Assembly (NCBI RefSeq): GCF_046524175.1
Contig: NZ_JBEFZF010000004.1
Coordinates: forward strand, 372,001-436,000
Length of the DNA stretch: 64,000 nt
Direction: 5' to 3'
From: Spongiivirga sp046524175
GTDB lineage: Bacteria > Bacteroidota > Bacteroidia > Flavobacteriales > Flavobacteriaceae
A program made the translations under genes and the position numbers. The notes under the pieces were generated by a model. That model was given only the letters and a program-made list of their open reading frames with translations, did no database searches and was not told where the DNA came from. Of this stretch, positions 23,881 to 32,098 are shown one piece after another (position 1 is the stretch's first letter; each line of letters starts with the position of its first letter).

Positions 23881-25737
23881 TTAAATCGCGATAACTACTG
23901 CTTCTAAAGATTCGTTAGAGTCAATACCCATTTTCTTGCGAAGGCGTTGTCTTGCTTTTTTAATACCATCACTCGAAATATTCAGGATATTAGCAATTTC
24001 CTTGGATGATAAATTCATTTTTAATAACGCCATTAACCGAAGATCATTCGATGTAATACTAGGATATTTTTCCTGAGCATTGGCATTAAAGTCTTTGTGT
24101 ACTTCTTCAAAATATTTACTGAAGTTTTCCCAGTTATTATCGTCTTGCAGGTCAAAGTTGATGGTTTGTATGAGCATTTGGTAGCCGGGATCTGCATCAG
24201 CATCGGCTTTTAACACTTTGGCTTTTTCTTTTAAGTCGTTTAAAACTTCGTTCTTTTTGGCTAAGTGAAGCGCATGGGTAGTTAATTCTTTAGTTTTGAA
24301 TTCGAGATCACTTTCAATTTTCTCTTTTTCAATTTTATTTCTTCTTATTCTTTCGTGGAAACCATAAATGCCAAAGCCAATCAGTAATATCGATAATGCC
24401 AAACCACCGCCTAACATTGTTTTTTGAAGACTGTCTACTTTTTTCTGTTCTTCTAAAAGGCTTATTTCAGTTTGTTGTTGCGTTATCTGTTGTTCCTTTT
24501 TTTCGGTTTCGTAAATGATGGTTAATTCTTCTACTTTCTGTTGATTTTTGACCGTAAAAATGGAATCATATAATTTAACGTTATCGTGTAACGAAGATAA
24601 CGCTTGTTTATAATCACCTAAGTTTTCTTGGGAATAAGACTTTTCATGATAAGAACCAATTAGCAAGTCAAAACTCTTTGAATTCTTACTTATAGTGATT
24701 GCCTTATCCAAATGGTAAAGCGCTTTTTTGTATTTCTTCTGTTTATTATAAGCTACTCCCAGATTACGATGATTAACTGCCAGTTGGTCAGTGTTATTCA
24801 TTGATTTAGCAATAGCAAGAGATTCATTATAAAACGATATCGCCTCGTCATAGTTTTCTTGCTTTGCTTCTAGTACTCCAAGAAGCGAAATTGTATTGGC
24901 AGTATTAAAAGTGAAATTCAACTCTTTCGAAAGTTTAAGTGACTCCATTAAATGATCTCTGGCCTTATCAAAATCCTGAAGAGATGTATAAATATCTCCC
25001 ATAAATTTTTGTGTCTGCGCTTCCAGAGTTTTGTTATTAGTTTCTTTGCAAACTTCCAGACTCTCTTTATAACTTTCTAAGGCTTCGTGGTATTTTTTTT
25101 GTTCTTTATATATTTTGGCTATCATTGTCAAGCTTTGGGCAATTCTAGCTTTGTCTTCTACTTTTTTATATATTTTTAACGCTTTTTGTATTAATTCAAG
25201 TGCAATATTATCGTAGCCCATAGCCTCGTAATACAGATACTTTATGGTGTACACATTTGCTAAATTAGCTTCATCTTTATATTTCATGAATACCGGTTCA
25301 ATGGAATCGAGTAACTTGATTGCTTTTTCTCTTTTACCACTGTAATAGTCAAAATATGCCACATTTATCTTTTGCTTCATTATTCTCAACGTGTCTTTAG
25401 CAAGTGCATAGTATTTAATGCTTTCATTTACTGAATAACGAGCTGAATCAAGTTTGCCTTTTATATTATAATAGGCCGTTATATAGCTATATGCATTTCC
25501 TTGGTTTAAATAATCTTTTGTTTTTTCAGAAATTTCAAGTGATTTCTTTAAGTATGCTAAAAACTGATCTGGATCATTGTGTCTATATAATTTGGCTACT
25601 TCTAACAATGTTGCAGCTTTAGTGCTATCAACTTTTGTTGTTTTGACAATAGTTAACATACTATCCAGTTTTTTCTGGTCCTGTCCAAATAAGATGTTTG
25701 TTGTTAAGAAGAGTATAAAAAGACACCTATATTTCAT
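23881..25737 (-). CDS. Membrane-tethered TPR regulator with LuxR-type HTH (paralogue 2)
   Basis: The start ATG 25737 (MKYRCLFILFLTTNILFG) gives a signal peptide and lies 25 bases after the -7 element, so upstream in-frame starts cannot be transcribed from this promoter. The 618 residues comprise periplasmic TPR repeats (30-400), a coiled coil (about 425-460), a membrane segment (TMLGGGLALSILLIGFGIYGF), a cytoplasmic coiled coil and a C-terminal HTH (SNDLRLMALLKMNLSSKEIANILNISSDGIKKARQRLRKKM). The last 180 residues are closely similar to regulator 1. It precedes aerolysin-like gene 2 on the same strand, repeating the regulator-plus-lipoprotein layout at 10.4-14.3 kb. Its own promoter has the tandem repeat, suggesting autoregulation. 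Confidence 0.82.
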   Translation of the reverse strand: MKYRCLFILFLTTNILFGQDQKKLDSMLTIVKTTKVDSTKAATLLEVAKLYRHNDPDQFLAYLKKSLEISEKTKDYLNQGNAYSYITAYYNIKGKLDSARYSVNESIKYYALAKDTLRIMKQKINVAYFDYYSGKREKAIKLLDSIEPVFMKYKDEANLANVYTIKYLYYEAMGYDNIALELIQKALKIYKKVEDKARIAQSLTMIAKIYKEQKKYHEALESYKESLEVCKETNNKTLEAQTQKFMGDIYTSLQDFDKARDHLMESLKLSKELNFTFNTANTISLLGVLEAKQENYDEAISFYNESLAIAKSMNNTDQLAVNHRNLGVAYNKQKKYKKALYHLDKAITISKNSKSFDLLIGSYHEKSYSQENLGDYKQALSSLHDNVKLYDSIFTVKNQQKVEELTIIYETEKKEQQITQQQTEISLLEEQKKVDSLQKTMLGGGLALSILLIGFGIYGFHERIRRNKIEKEKIESDLEFKTKELTTHALHLAKKNEVLNDLKEKAKVLKADADADPGYQMLIQTINFDLQDDNNWENFSKYFEEVHKDFNANAQEKYPSITSNDLRLMALLKMNLSSKEIANILNISSDGIKKARQRLRKKMGIDSNESLEAVVIAI

Positions 25738-25762
25738 GTTGAATGATGTTTGGTTATCAATA

Positions 25763-25820
25763 TAAAGATACCAATTAAGAGACGAGCTAAAATATAATAG
25801 GGTAGGACAAAAGGGGTACA
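25763..25820 (-). promoter_or_regulatory. Promoter with tandem direct-repeat site, regulator 2
   Basis: On the minus strand TGTACCCC (25820-25813), a 3-bp spacer and TGTCCTAC (25809-25802) form the tandem repeat. TATCTTTA (25770-25763) starts 31 bp after the second half-site, the same distance as at the two aerolysin-like promoters. The -33 region is weaker (TTTT or ATTT), and the leader is only about 20 bases. Confidence 0.65.
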
Positions 25821-25904
25821 TAGCCAATTAAAGTACCGTTTTATTGAATTTTTCTTTTGTTAAAAAGTAAATGTTTAGGACTTAAAACTTTCCACTTTGA
25901 AACT

Positions 25905-25934
25905 TTTGCACTTTCTACTGAAATCCTATTTTTG
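25905..25934 (+). promoter_or_regulatory. guaA promoter
   Basis: TTTG (25905-25908) and TATTTTTG (25927-25934) match the Bacteroidota promoter with an 18-bp spacer. The -7 element ends three bases before the guaA ATG at 25938, so the transcript should be leaderless or nearly so. Confidence 0.65.
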
Positions 25935-25937
25935 CGC

Positions 25938-27470
25938 ATGCAAGACAACGTCCTTATTTTAGACTTCGGTTCGCAATACACCCAGCTTATTGCCCGAAGA
26001 GTCCGAGAGCTTAATATTTATAGTGAAATTAAGCCATATGATAAAGTTCCAGAAGATTTATCACCTTTTAAAGCGGTTATTCTTTCAGGTTCGCCAATTT
26101 CGGTGAGAAGTGAGCAAGCCTTGCATCCCGATTTATCAAAAATTAAGGGAAAAATTCCGCTTCTTGGAGTTTGTTATGGCGCGCAATACCTAGCACATTT
26201 TAATGGAGGTCGCGTAGCAGAATCCAATACAAGAGAGTACGGTAGAGCTAATCTTGCCTCTATCAAGAATAACGAGCCTTTCTTTGAAGGTATAAAGGCT
26301 GGAAGTCAGGTATGGATGAGTCATTCTGATACGATAAAAGAACTTCCTGAAAATGCAGTACAACTAGCAAGTACTGCTGATGTTGATAATGCTGCATATA
26401 AAATTAGTGGCGAAGACACCTATGCGATTCAATTTCATCCTGAAGTATACCACTCGAAAGATGGGACCAAATTACTGGAGAATTTCTTGGTTAAAATTGC
26501 TGGTTTACGACAAGAATGGACTCCTGATGCCTTTGTTGAAACAACAGTGCAAGAGTTGAAAGATGAGATTGGTGATGAAAAGGTAATTCTTGGTTTGTCT
26601 GGCGGAGTGGATTCTACCGTAGCCGCTGTGCTACTGAATAAAGCTATAGGAGATCATTTGCAATGTATTTTTGTAAATAACGGACTTTTACGCAAAAATG
26701 AATTTGAAAATGTGCTCAAACAGTACGAAGGAATGGGCCTTAACGTTAAAGGAGTTGATGCTTCGGCACGTTTTTTGAAAGCTTTAGCAGGAGAGTCTGA
26801 TCCTGAGGGAAAACGTAAGATCATAGGTAAAAGTTTTATAGAGGTATTTGATGACGAGTCGCATAAGATAGAAGATGCAAAGTGGTTAGGTCAGGGTACA
26901 ATTTATCCAGATCGTATCGAATCAGTTTCAGCCTCAGGCGGCCCTTCAGCAGTTATAAAAAGTCATCATAATGTGGGAGGCCTTCCAGATTATATGAAAT
27001 TGAAGATTGTAGAGCCTTTAAAAATGTTGTTTAAAGACGAGGTGAGAAGAGTAGGAGCATCCTTAGGGATTGATCCGGAACTTTTGGGAAGACACCCGTT
27101 TCCCGGTCCAGGCTTAGGAATTCGTATATTAGGAGATATAACCGCCGAAAAAGTGAGTATTTTACAAGAGGTAGACCATATTTTTATTAGCGGATTGAAA
27201 GAGCATGGTTTATATGATGCTGTGTGGCAGGCAGGTGCAATGTTATTACCGGTTAACAGCGTCGGAGTGATGGGCGATGAACGTACATATGAAAAGTGCG
27301 TGGCATTACGTGCCGTAGAAAGTACTGATGGTATGACTGCAGATTGGGTTAATTTACCCTATGAGTTTCTGCAAAAAATATCAAATGAAATAATAAATAA
27401 GGTAAAAGGCGTTAATAGAGTAGTGTACGATATTAGCTCAAAGCCACCAGCTACTATTGAATGGGAATAA
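25938..27470 (+). CDS. guaA: GMP synthase (glutamine-hydrolysing)
   Basis: This 510-residue protein has the usual GuaA length. It converts XMP, glutamine and ATP to GMP in the cytosol. It has an N-terminal class I glutamine amidotransferase (GVCYGAQYLA nucleophile Cys, FHPEVYHS His-x-Glu), the ATP-pyrophosphatase P-loop LGLSGGVDSTV, and the C-terminal dimerisation domain with GRHPFPGPGLGIRILG and KPPATIEWE. The start MQDNVLILDFGSQYTQ is chosen because the promoter's -7 element lies just before it and because it matches the family start. The LysM gene begins 4 bases after its stop. Confidence 0.98.
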   Translation: MQDNVLILDFGSQYTQLIARRVRELNIYSEIKPYDKVPEDLSPFKAVILSGSPISVRSEQALHPDLSKIKGKIPLLGVCYGAQYLAHFNGGRVAESNTREYGRANLASIKNNEPFFEGIKAGSQVWMSHSDTIKELPENAVQLASTADVDNAAYKISGEDTYAIQFHPEVYHSKDGTKLLENFLVKIAGLRQEWTPDAFVETTVQELKDEIGDEKVILGLSGGVDSTVAAVLLNKAIGDHLQCIFVNNGLLRKNEFENVLKQYEGMGLNVKGVDASARFLKALAGESDPEGKRKIIGKSFIEVFDDESHKIEDAKWLGQGTIYPDRIESVSASGGPSAVIKSHHNVGGLPDYMKLKIVEPLKMLFKDEVRRVGASLGIDPELLGRHPFPGPGLGIRILGDITAEKVSILQEVDHIFISGLKEHGLYDAVWQAGAMLLPVNSVGVMGDERTYEKCVALRAVESTDGMTADWVNLPYEFLQKISNEIINKVKGVNRVVYDISSKPPATIEWE

Positions 27471-27474
27471 TTAT

Positions 27475-29688
27475 ATGAATAAGATTTTAAGTGTGATCAT
27501 CCTGCTTTTTCTAGGATTTCAATTATCCTATGCTCAGGACGAAAATTATAGAAGACATCGCGTTCAGGAAAATGAAACATTAGAGAGTATTGCAAGGGCG
27601 TATAAAGTAAGTCCGTTTGACATTATTAAGTTAAATCCTAATGCTAAAGACGGCATAGATACTACGATGGTGCTGCGCATACCCTCCAACGCCTTGGTGA
27701 GTGATAAAAAACCACTGAGAACCGTTTCTTTTGTTGATTATAAGGTAAAACGTAAAGAGACCATTTTTGGAATTTCTCAAAAGTTTAAGGTCAGCATAGA
27801 TGATATTAAAAAGCATAATCCTACCTTATATGTTGATGAGTTGCAAAAGGGTAGTGTAATCAAAATTCCTCAATATAAGGAAGAAGTTACCACGGTAACA
27901 ATACCGCTAGGTGATGATACTCCTAAAATGCCTGAGGAACAGGTTCAACAACAAATACCTTCGTTGTCAGCTTTACGGAAACCTACAATAAAAGACTCGT
28001 TGGTTGGCTTTAAAAAACATAAAGCCAGAAAAAGAGAAACGTTGTTTAGTTTGTCGCAGAAATACAACATTGCGATCGATTCTATTAAAAAATACAATCG
28101 ATTTTTATATGGTTCTCAATTGAAGAAGGGTGACAGACTTCAAATTCCTGAATACATTCAGATAAAAGAAGAGTCTCCTTTTGCAAATATTGATCTTGTA
28201 GAGTATATCGTTTTACCCAAAGAAGGGAAATGGCGGGTAGCCTATAAATTTGGAATCACCCAAGAAGAGTTGGCATTGTACAATCCACAAATGGGAGAGA
28301 TGCTTCAAGAGGGTGAAATTATTTTGGTTCCCAATAAATCATCTGATGAAACGGACAAGGTTGATGACAATTACCATTATTATGAAGTAAAACAAGCGGA
28401 AGGTTTTTATCGATTGAAGGTAAAACTAGGTTTGGATGAAGATACCATTCGTTTACTGAATCCTGAAATTGATGCTTTAGGCGGACTTAAAAAAGGAATG
28501 ATTTTAAAAATCCCTAAAAATAGTGAGGGTGATTTTAACGTGACTGATTTGTTATTGACAGAACGTTTTAACCTAATTGACAGCATTCAAATGGGGCATA
28601 CATCAAATGTCGCTGTGATGCTTCCTTTCAAGTTAAATGAGGTCGACTTACAAAATCCAGCTGATGCGCGTGAAAAAATTAAAGCAGATGAGCTAATAGC
28701 AAATACTTTGGATTTTTATACGGGTGTTTTAATGGCGGTTGAGAAGGCAAAAACCTATGGCTTATCAACCAATTTAACGGTGTATGATGTCGAGTTCAAT
28801 AATAAAAAGTTAGATGATATTTTGTTGATTAAAGACTTTGAAAATACCGATGCTGTCATTGGGCCTTTTATCCAAACCAACGTCAACAAAGTAGCCGGAC
28901 ATTTACGTTCGTTAAATATTCCTGTAATGTCTCCTTTAGTATCTAAAGACCAACAGCTTTATAACAATATTTTTCAAACAATGCCGCCAACCAACGTGCT
29001 TCGAGGGAAGATGATAAACTATATCAAAAATAATATTGGCGAACGAGAATTACTTATTATTGCTGATGAAGATCAGGAAGCTATTAAGCAGCAACTCCTG
29101 TTAGAATTCCCAGATGCATTAAGTATCGACCTGATACAAACTGAGAAAGAAAAAGAAGAGAACAGAGGGAAGTTCGTCAAAAGAGACGTACTGGAGGAGT
29201 TGTTGGTTAAAGAAAAGGAGTACTGGGTCTTATTAGAAACGAATAGTAAAGTGCTCGGAGCAAACGTTACTTCGTTACTCAATGCTTTTGTGATCGAAGA
29301 GTTTAATATTACCCTATTTACAACTTTGAAAGCTAGTTTTTATGAAGAAGAAGTAATATCTAATTCGCATTTGGCTAACTTAAGCTTCCATTTTCCCTCA
29401 GTAGAAAAAGTACAAACTTTAGGAGGAAACAACGATTTTGAAAAAGCATATAAACAAACATATTATATAGCTCCTAGTAAATGGGCGGTGAGAGGTTATG
29501 ACTTAACAGTGGATACACTGCTAAGACTTGCATATAATAAGAATATGCAATCAAGCTCATACCTTATAGGAGAGACGGAGTATGTTGAGAATAAGTTTCA
29601 TTATCAGCGTATGAATGACAAAGCATTTTATAACAGTGGAGTTTATATCATGAAATACGACGGATTTTCAACCAAAGAAGTACGATGA
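27475..29688 (+). CDS. LysM and periplasmic-binding (PBP1-type) domain protein
   Basis: This 737-residue protein has a signal peptide (MNKILSVIILLFLGFQLSYAQ). Four LysM-like modules follow (about 25-70, 88-130, 175-225 and 240-345; e.g. RHRVQENETLESIARAYKVSPFDIIKLNP), which should bind peptidoglycan. The C-terminal half (about 370-735) has type 1 periplasmic-binding features (VAVMLPFKLNE, GVLMAVEKAKTYGL, VIGPFIQTNVNKVAGHL, IPVMSPLVS, WAVRGYDLTVDTLLRL). No permease is nearby, so it may sense or scaffold rather than transport. The ATG 4 bases after guaA and the 4-base overlap with the OsmC gene place it in a guaA operon. Confidence 0.9.
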   Translation: MNKILSVIILLFLGFQLSYAQDENYRRHRVQENETLESIARAYKVSPFDIIKLNPNAKDGIDTTMVLRIPSNALVSDKKPLRTVSFVDYKVKRKETIFGISQKFKVSIDDIKKHNPTLYVDELQKGSVIKIPQYKEEVTTVTIPLGDDTPKMPEEQVQQQIPSLSALRKPTIKDSLVGFKKHKARKRETLFSLSQKYNIAIDSIKKYNRFLYGSQLKKGDRLQIPEYIQIKEESPFANIDLVEYIVLPKEGKWRVAYKFGITQEELALYNPQMGEMLQEGEIILVPNKSSDETDKVDDNYHYYEVKQAEGFYRLKVKLGLDEDTIRLLNPEIDALGGLKKGMILKIPKNSEGDFNVTDLLLTERFNLIDSIQMGHTSNVAVMLPFKLNEVDLQNPADAREKIKADELIANTLDFYTGVLMAVEKAKTYGLSTNLTVYDVEFNNKKLDDILLIKDFENTDAVIGPFIQTNVNKVAGHLRSLNIPVMSPLVSKDQQLYNNIFQTMPPTNVLRGKMINYIKNNIGERELLIIADEDQEAIKQQLLLEFPDALSIDLIQTEKEKEENRGKFVKRDVLEELLVKEKEYWVLLETNSKVLGANVTSLLNAFVIEEFNITLFTTLKASFYEEEVISNSHLANLSFHFPSVEKVQTLGGNNDFEKAYKQTYYIAPSKWAVRGYDLTVDTLLRLAYNKNMQSSSYLIGETEYVENKFHYQRMNDKAFYNSGVYIMKYDGFSTKEVR

Positions 29689-30095
29689 CATCTATAGTAA
29701 GATACGACGGCGACCTTCGCACGACCTGTGTACATTTAAAGTCGAACAACGATTTTATCACGGATGCACCAACCGACAATAATGGAAAAGGAGAAGCGTT
29801 TTCTCCAACAGATACTGTAGCAACTGGACTTGCCAGTTGTATGCTCACAGTAATGGGAATTAAGGCTAGAAATATGGAGCTAGATATGCTGCATGCATCT
29901 GCTCAAGTTACAAAGCATATGGCTTCAAATCCTAGGCGAATAAGTAAGATTGAAGTCGTATTGAATATGCCGTTTGATTTTGATGATAAGACTAAGAAAA
30001 TTCTCGAAAATACTGCTAATACTTGTCCTGTGCACTATAGTTTGCATCCCGATATTGAAAAGGTTGTGACTTTCATTTGGGGCAAAAAAGAGTAA
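29685..30095 (+). CDS. OsmC family peroxidase-like protein
   Basis: This 136-residue OsmC/Ohr-fold protein carries the two redox cysteines in GLASCMLTVMGIKA and NTCPVHYSLHP. The family reduces organic hydroperoxides using low-molecular-weight thiols or lipoyl proteins. The start overlaps the stop of the LysM gene (ATGA), indicating translational coupling. This is a cytosolic enzyme. Whether it works with bacillithiol, whose synthase BshC is encoded at 4.4 kb, is a reasonable guess only. Confidence 0.92.
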   Translation: MTSIVRYDGDLRTTCVHLKSNNDFITDAPTDNNGKGEAFSPTDTVATGLASCMLTVMGIKARNMELDMLHASAQVTKHMASNPRRISKIEVVLNMPFDFDDKTKKILENTANTCPVHYSLHPDIEKVVTFIWGKKE

Positions 30096-30112
30096 TTCGT
30101 AAGACAAAGAAA

Positions 30113-30661
30113 ATGACAAAGCAATTTACAATAGTGGTTATTGTTTGGTTGCTTTTTTCTTTTAATACTATCGCGGCACAAGATGAAAATACGATTCGTT
30201 GGAGTTCCGAACGCAAACTAACATGGAATGATTTTAGAGGGGAGCCTGAGATTCATTCGTCGCCAGCAGCAGTTACAGCTTCAGGAATTGATCATGGTTT
30301 CTCTGCCAGTTTAGTTGGTCAGAAAGTAACTTATGAAAGTCAAGTACATTGTTATTTTATTCCTGAAAAATCATGGTACAAAAAGCAGCTAGCTGATGAG
30401 GCTTTATTAGCACATGAACAACTTCATTTTGATATCGCCGAACTACATGCTAGAATGCTTCGTAAACGTATTTCTAATTACAAATTTACACCCAACATTA
30501 AAAAAGAGATGAATACACTCTACTCCAATACGGTAAAGCAGTTAAAGGAGTTTCAAAAGAACTATGATCAGGCGACTAACTATTCTATTAATACTAATCA
30601 ACAAAAAATTTGGCAGGCAAAAGTAGCAGCCCTTTTAAAAGAATATAGCGACTATCAATAA
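30113..30661 (+). CDS. DUF922 secreted putative zinc protease
   Basis: This 182-residue protein has a signal peptide (MTKQFTIVVIVWLLFSFNTIAAQ). It belongs to the DUF922 family, with WNDFRGEPE early and LLAHEQLHFDIAELHARMLRK (about residues 101-121), an HExxH-like zinc site HEQLH. A secreted metalloprotease role is predicted for the family but not proven. The start at 30113 is chosen for the signal peptide; the longer frame overlaps the OsmC gene. Confidence 0.85.
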   Translation: MTKQFTIVVIVWLLFSFNTIAAQDENTIRWSSERKLTWNDFRGEPEIHSSPAAVTASGIDHGFSASLVGQKVTYESQVHCYFIPEKSWYKKQLADEALLAHEQLHFDIAELHARMLRKRISNYKFTPNIKKEMNTLYSNTVKQLKEFQKNYDQATNYSINTNQQKIWQAKVAALLKEYSDYQ

Positions 30662-30696
30662 AGAGTTCGCCATAAATCAATAATGATCGTATAGGT

Positions 30697-31275
30697 CTAA
30701 TTTGCTTTTTCGAAGGAAATCGTAGAATTAAAATTAAATATACTAGGAGTGCCTTCAACATCAAAACTACCCTCTGTGGTAATTTCCAATACAAGTGTTT
30801 GACTTGTTATATTAAGAATAGTGATTTTATTTTCCCGAAAACTTATATTCTGAGCCCCTTCAATAAGATCAACAATATCTGGTTGGAATATGTTATTTCC
30901 CAGGACCAATTCATTGCCGCTTATTTGATAAGTAGTTGATCCGGAAGGTGCTTGTACTTGTGTTTCTTCAACGATATCATCCAAAGAAGGTACTCTGATG
31001 GTAAGGACCGATGTGTAACTTCCGCTACAGCTCACAGTTTCTGGCCCTTCTTCAAACACGCAGTCAAAATTCTCGTCCTTAGAAACTGAATCAAAACTGG
31101 TAACTATTGGGATATTTTGAACAGTAGTGGTGGCATTTCCATCAAATTCAACACTGACTAAATTCCAAGTGCCGGCAATACTATTATTGTTAATGGGATT
31201 ATCATTACCATCATCTAAATCACAGGAAACAAAAAGTAAAAGAGTAGCGGCAAAAAGCAATTTTAAAAATTTCAT
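30697..31275 (-). CDS. Lipocalin-like lipoprotein (paralogue 1)
   Basis: This 192-residue protein has a lipoprotein signal MKFLKLLFAATLLLFVSC followed by DLDDGND, an acidic sequence fitting surface export in Bacteroidota. The mature part starts SIAGTWNLVSVEFDG, the GxW strand typical of lipocalin-like/DUF4923-type domains, and is all-beta throughout. It is paralogous to the next gene, with shared VLTIxVP, GSTTYxIxxNxLVLG and a similar ending. Ligand unknown. Confidence 0.8.
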   Translation of the reverse strand: MKFLKLLFAATLLLFVSCDLDDGNDNPINNNSIAGTWNLVSVEFDGNATTTVQNIPIVTSFDSVSKDENFDCVFEEGPETVSCSGSYTSVLTIRVPSLDDIVEETQVQAPSGSTTYQISGNELVLGNNIFQPDIVDLIEGAQNISFRENKITILNITSQTLVLEITTEGSFDVEGTPSIFNFNSTISFEKAN

Positions 31276-31398
31276 GATTTACAAATAGTTTTAATATGTA
31301 CGTTTAGATATACGAATTTATTGTAATACTAGATTATTTCTCGACACATGAGGCAATTTCTATTCCCTAAATGTCATATTTCGCAGATTTTTATCTAA

Positions 31399-31440
31399 AA
31401 AGTATAGCGATTATCAACAATATGATAATCGCTATACCTT
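31399..31440 (-). terminator. Terminator after lipocalin-like gene 2
   Basis: GTATAGCGATTATC (31402-31415) and GATAATCGCTATAC (31424-31437) form a perfect 14-bp stem with an 8-base loop. On the minus strand it is followed by TTTTT. It ends the gene stopping at 31459 and separates the two paralogous lipocalin-like genes. Confidence 0.85.
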
Positions 31441-31458
31441 AAAAAATAACCTATTTTA

Positions 31459-32037
31459 TTAATTTACTTTCGTTAGCGTTGCTGTTGCCTTAAGATCAAA
31501 TTCAACTGTTGCACCTTGTTGTTCATATGTACCCTTGCTTACAGATTCTATGACCATTGTTGTTTCAGAAATTGATTTTATCACAGTGGAGTTTTCATCG
31601 AACTGCACATTTTCAGCGATCTCGACGCCACTTGAGTCGCTGTAGTTGAAAAAATCCTCCCCTAAAACTAAGGTATTCCCATTTTCTAAGATATAGGTTG
31701 TGCTACCGTTTGAATCAGGTACTACGGCCTCTTCCGTTATCGGATCTTGGCCCGGAACACTGATTGTTAAAACAGTTGTATAGCCACCTTCAAATGAAAT
31801 CGTGTTTTCAGTGAAAGTATAGGCTAGATCTTCGTCTTTTGAAGTACCAGTGAACGTTGTTGAAATTGAAATACCTTCCAGAGATATCGCTGTTGTACCT
31901 TCTGTTTCTATGCTTGAAGTATCCCAAGTGCCAACTAGGCTATTAGTATCTGTATTTACATCAGATTCTGTATCATCACTATTACAAGAGATAAACAATA
32001 GTAAGGTGCTTGCAAAAAGTAGTTTGTAAAGTTTCAT
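31459..32037 (-). CDS. Lipocalin-like lipoprotein (paralogue 2)
   Basis: This 192-residue lipoprotein (MKLYKLLFASTLLLFISC, then NSDDTESD) starts its mature barrel at SLVGTWDTSSIETEG. It aligns throughout with the gene at 30697-31275 and has the same length, so the two arose by tandem duplication and have since diverged. The strong terminator between them implies separate transcription. Function unknown; outer-membrane or surface location is predicted. Confidence 0.8.
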   Translation of the reverse strand: MKLYKLLFASTLLLFISCNSDDTESDVNTDTNSLVGTWDTSSIETEGTTAISLEGISISTTFTGTSKDEDLAYTFTENTISFEGGYTTVLTISVPGQDPITEEAVVPDSNGSTTYILENGNTLVLGEDFFNYSDSSGVEIAENVQFDENSTVIKSISETTMVIESVSKGTYEQQGATVEFDLKATATLTKVN

Positions 32038-32098
32038 TATGATTAAATTATATACGCAATTATAACGTTTTTTTGGATCGTTAATTATGATGTTCTGG

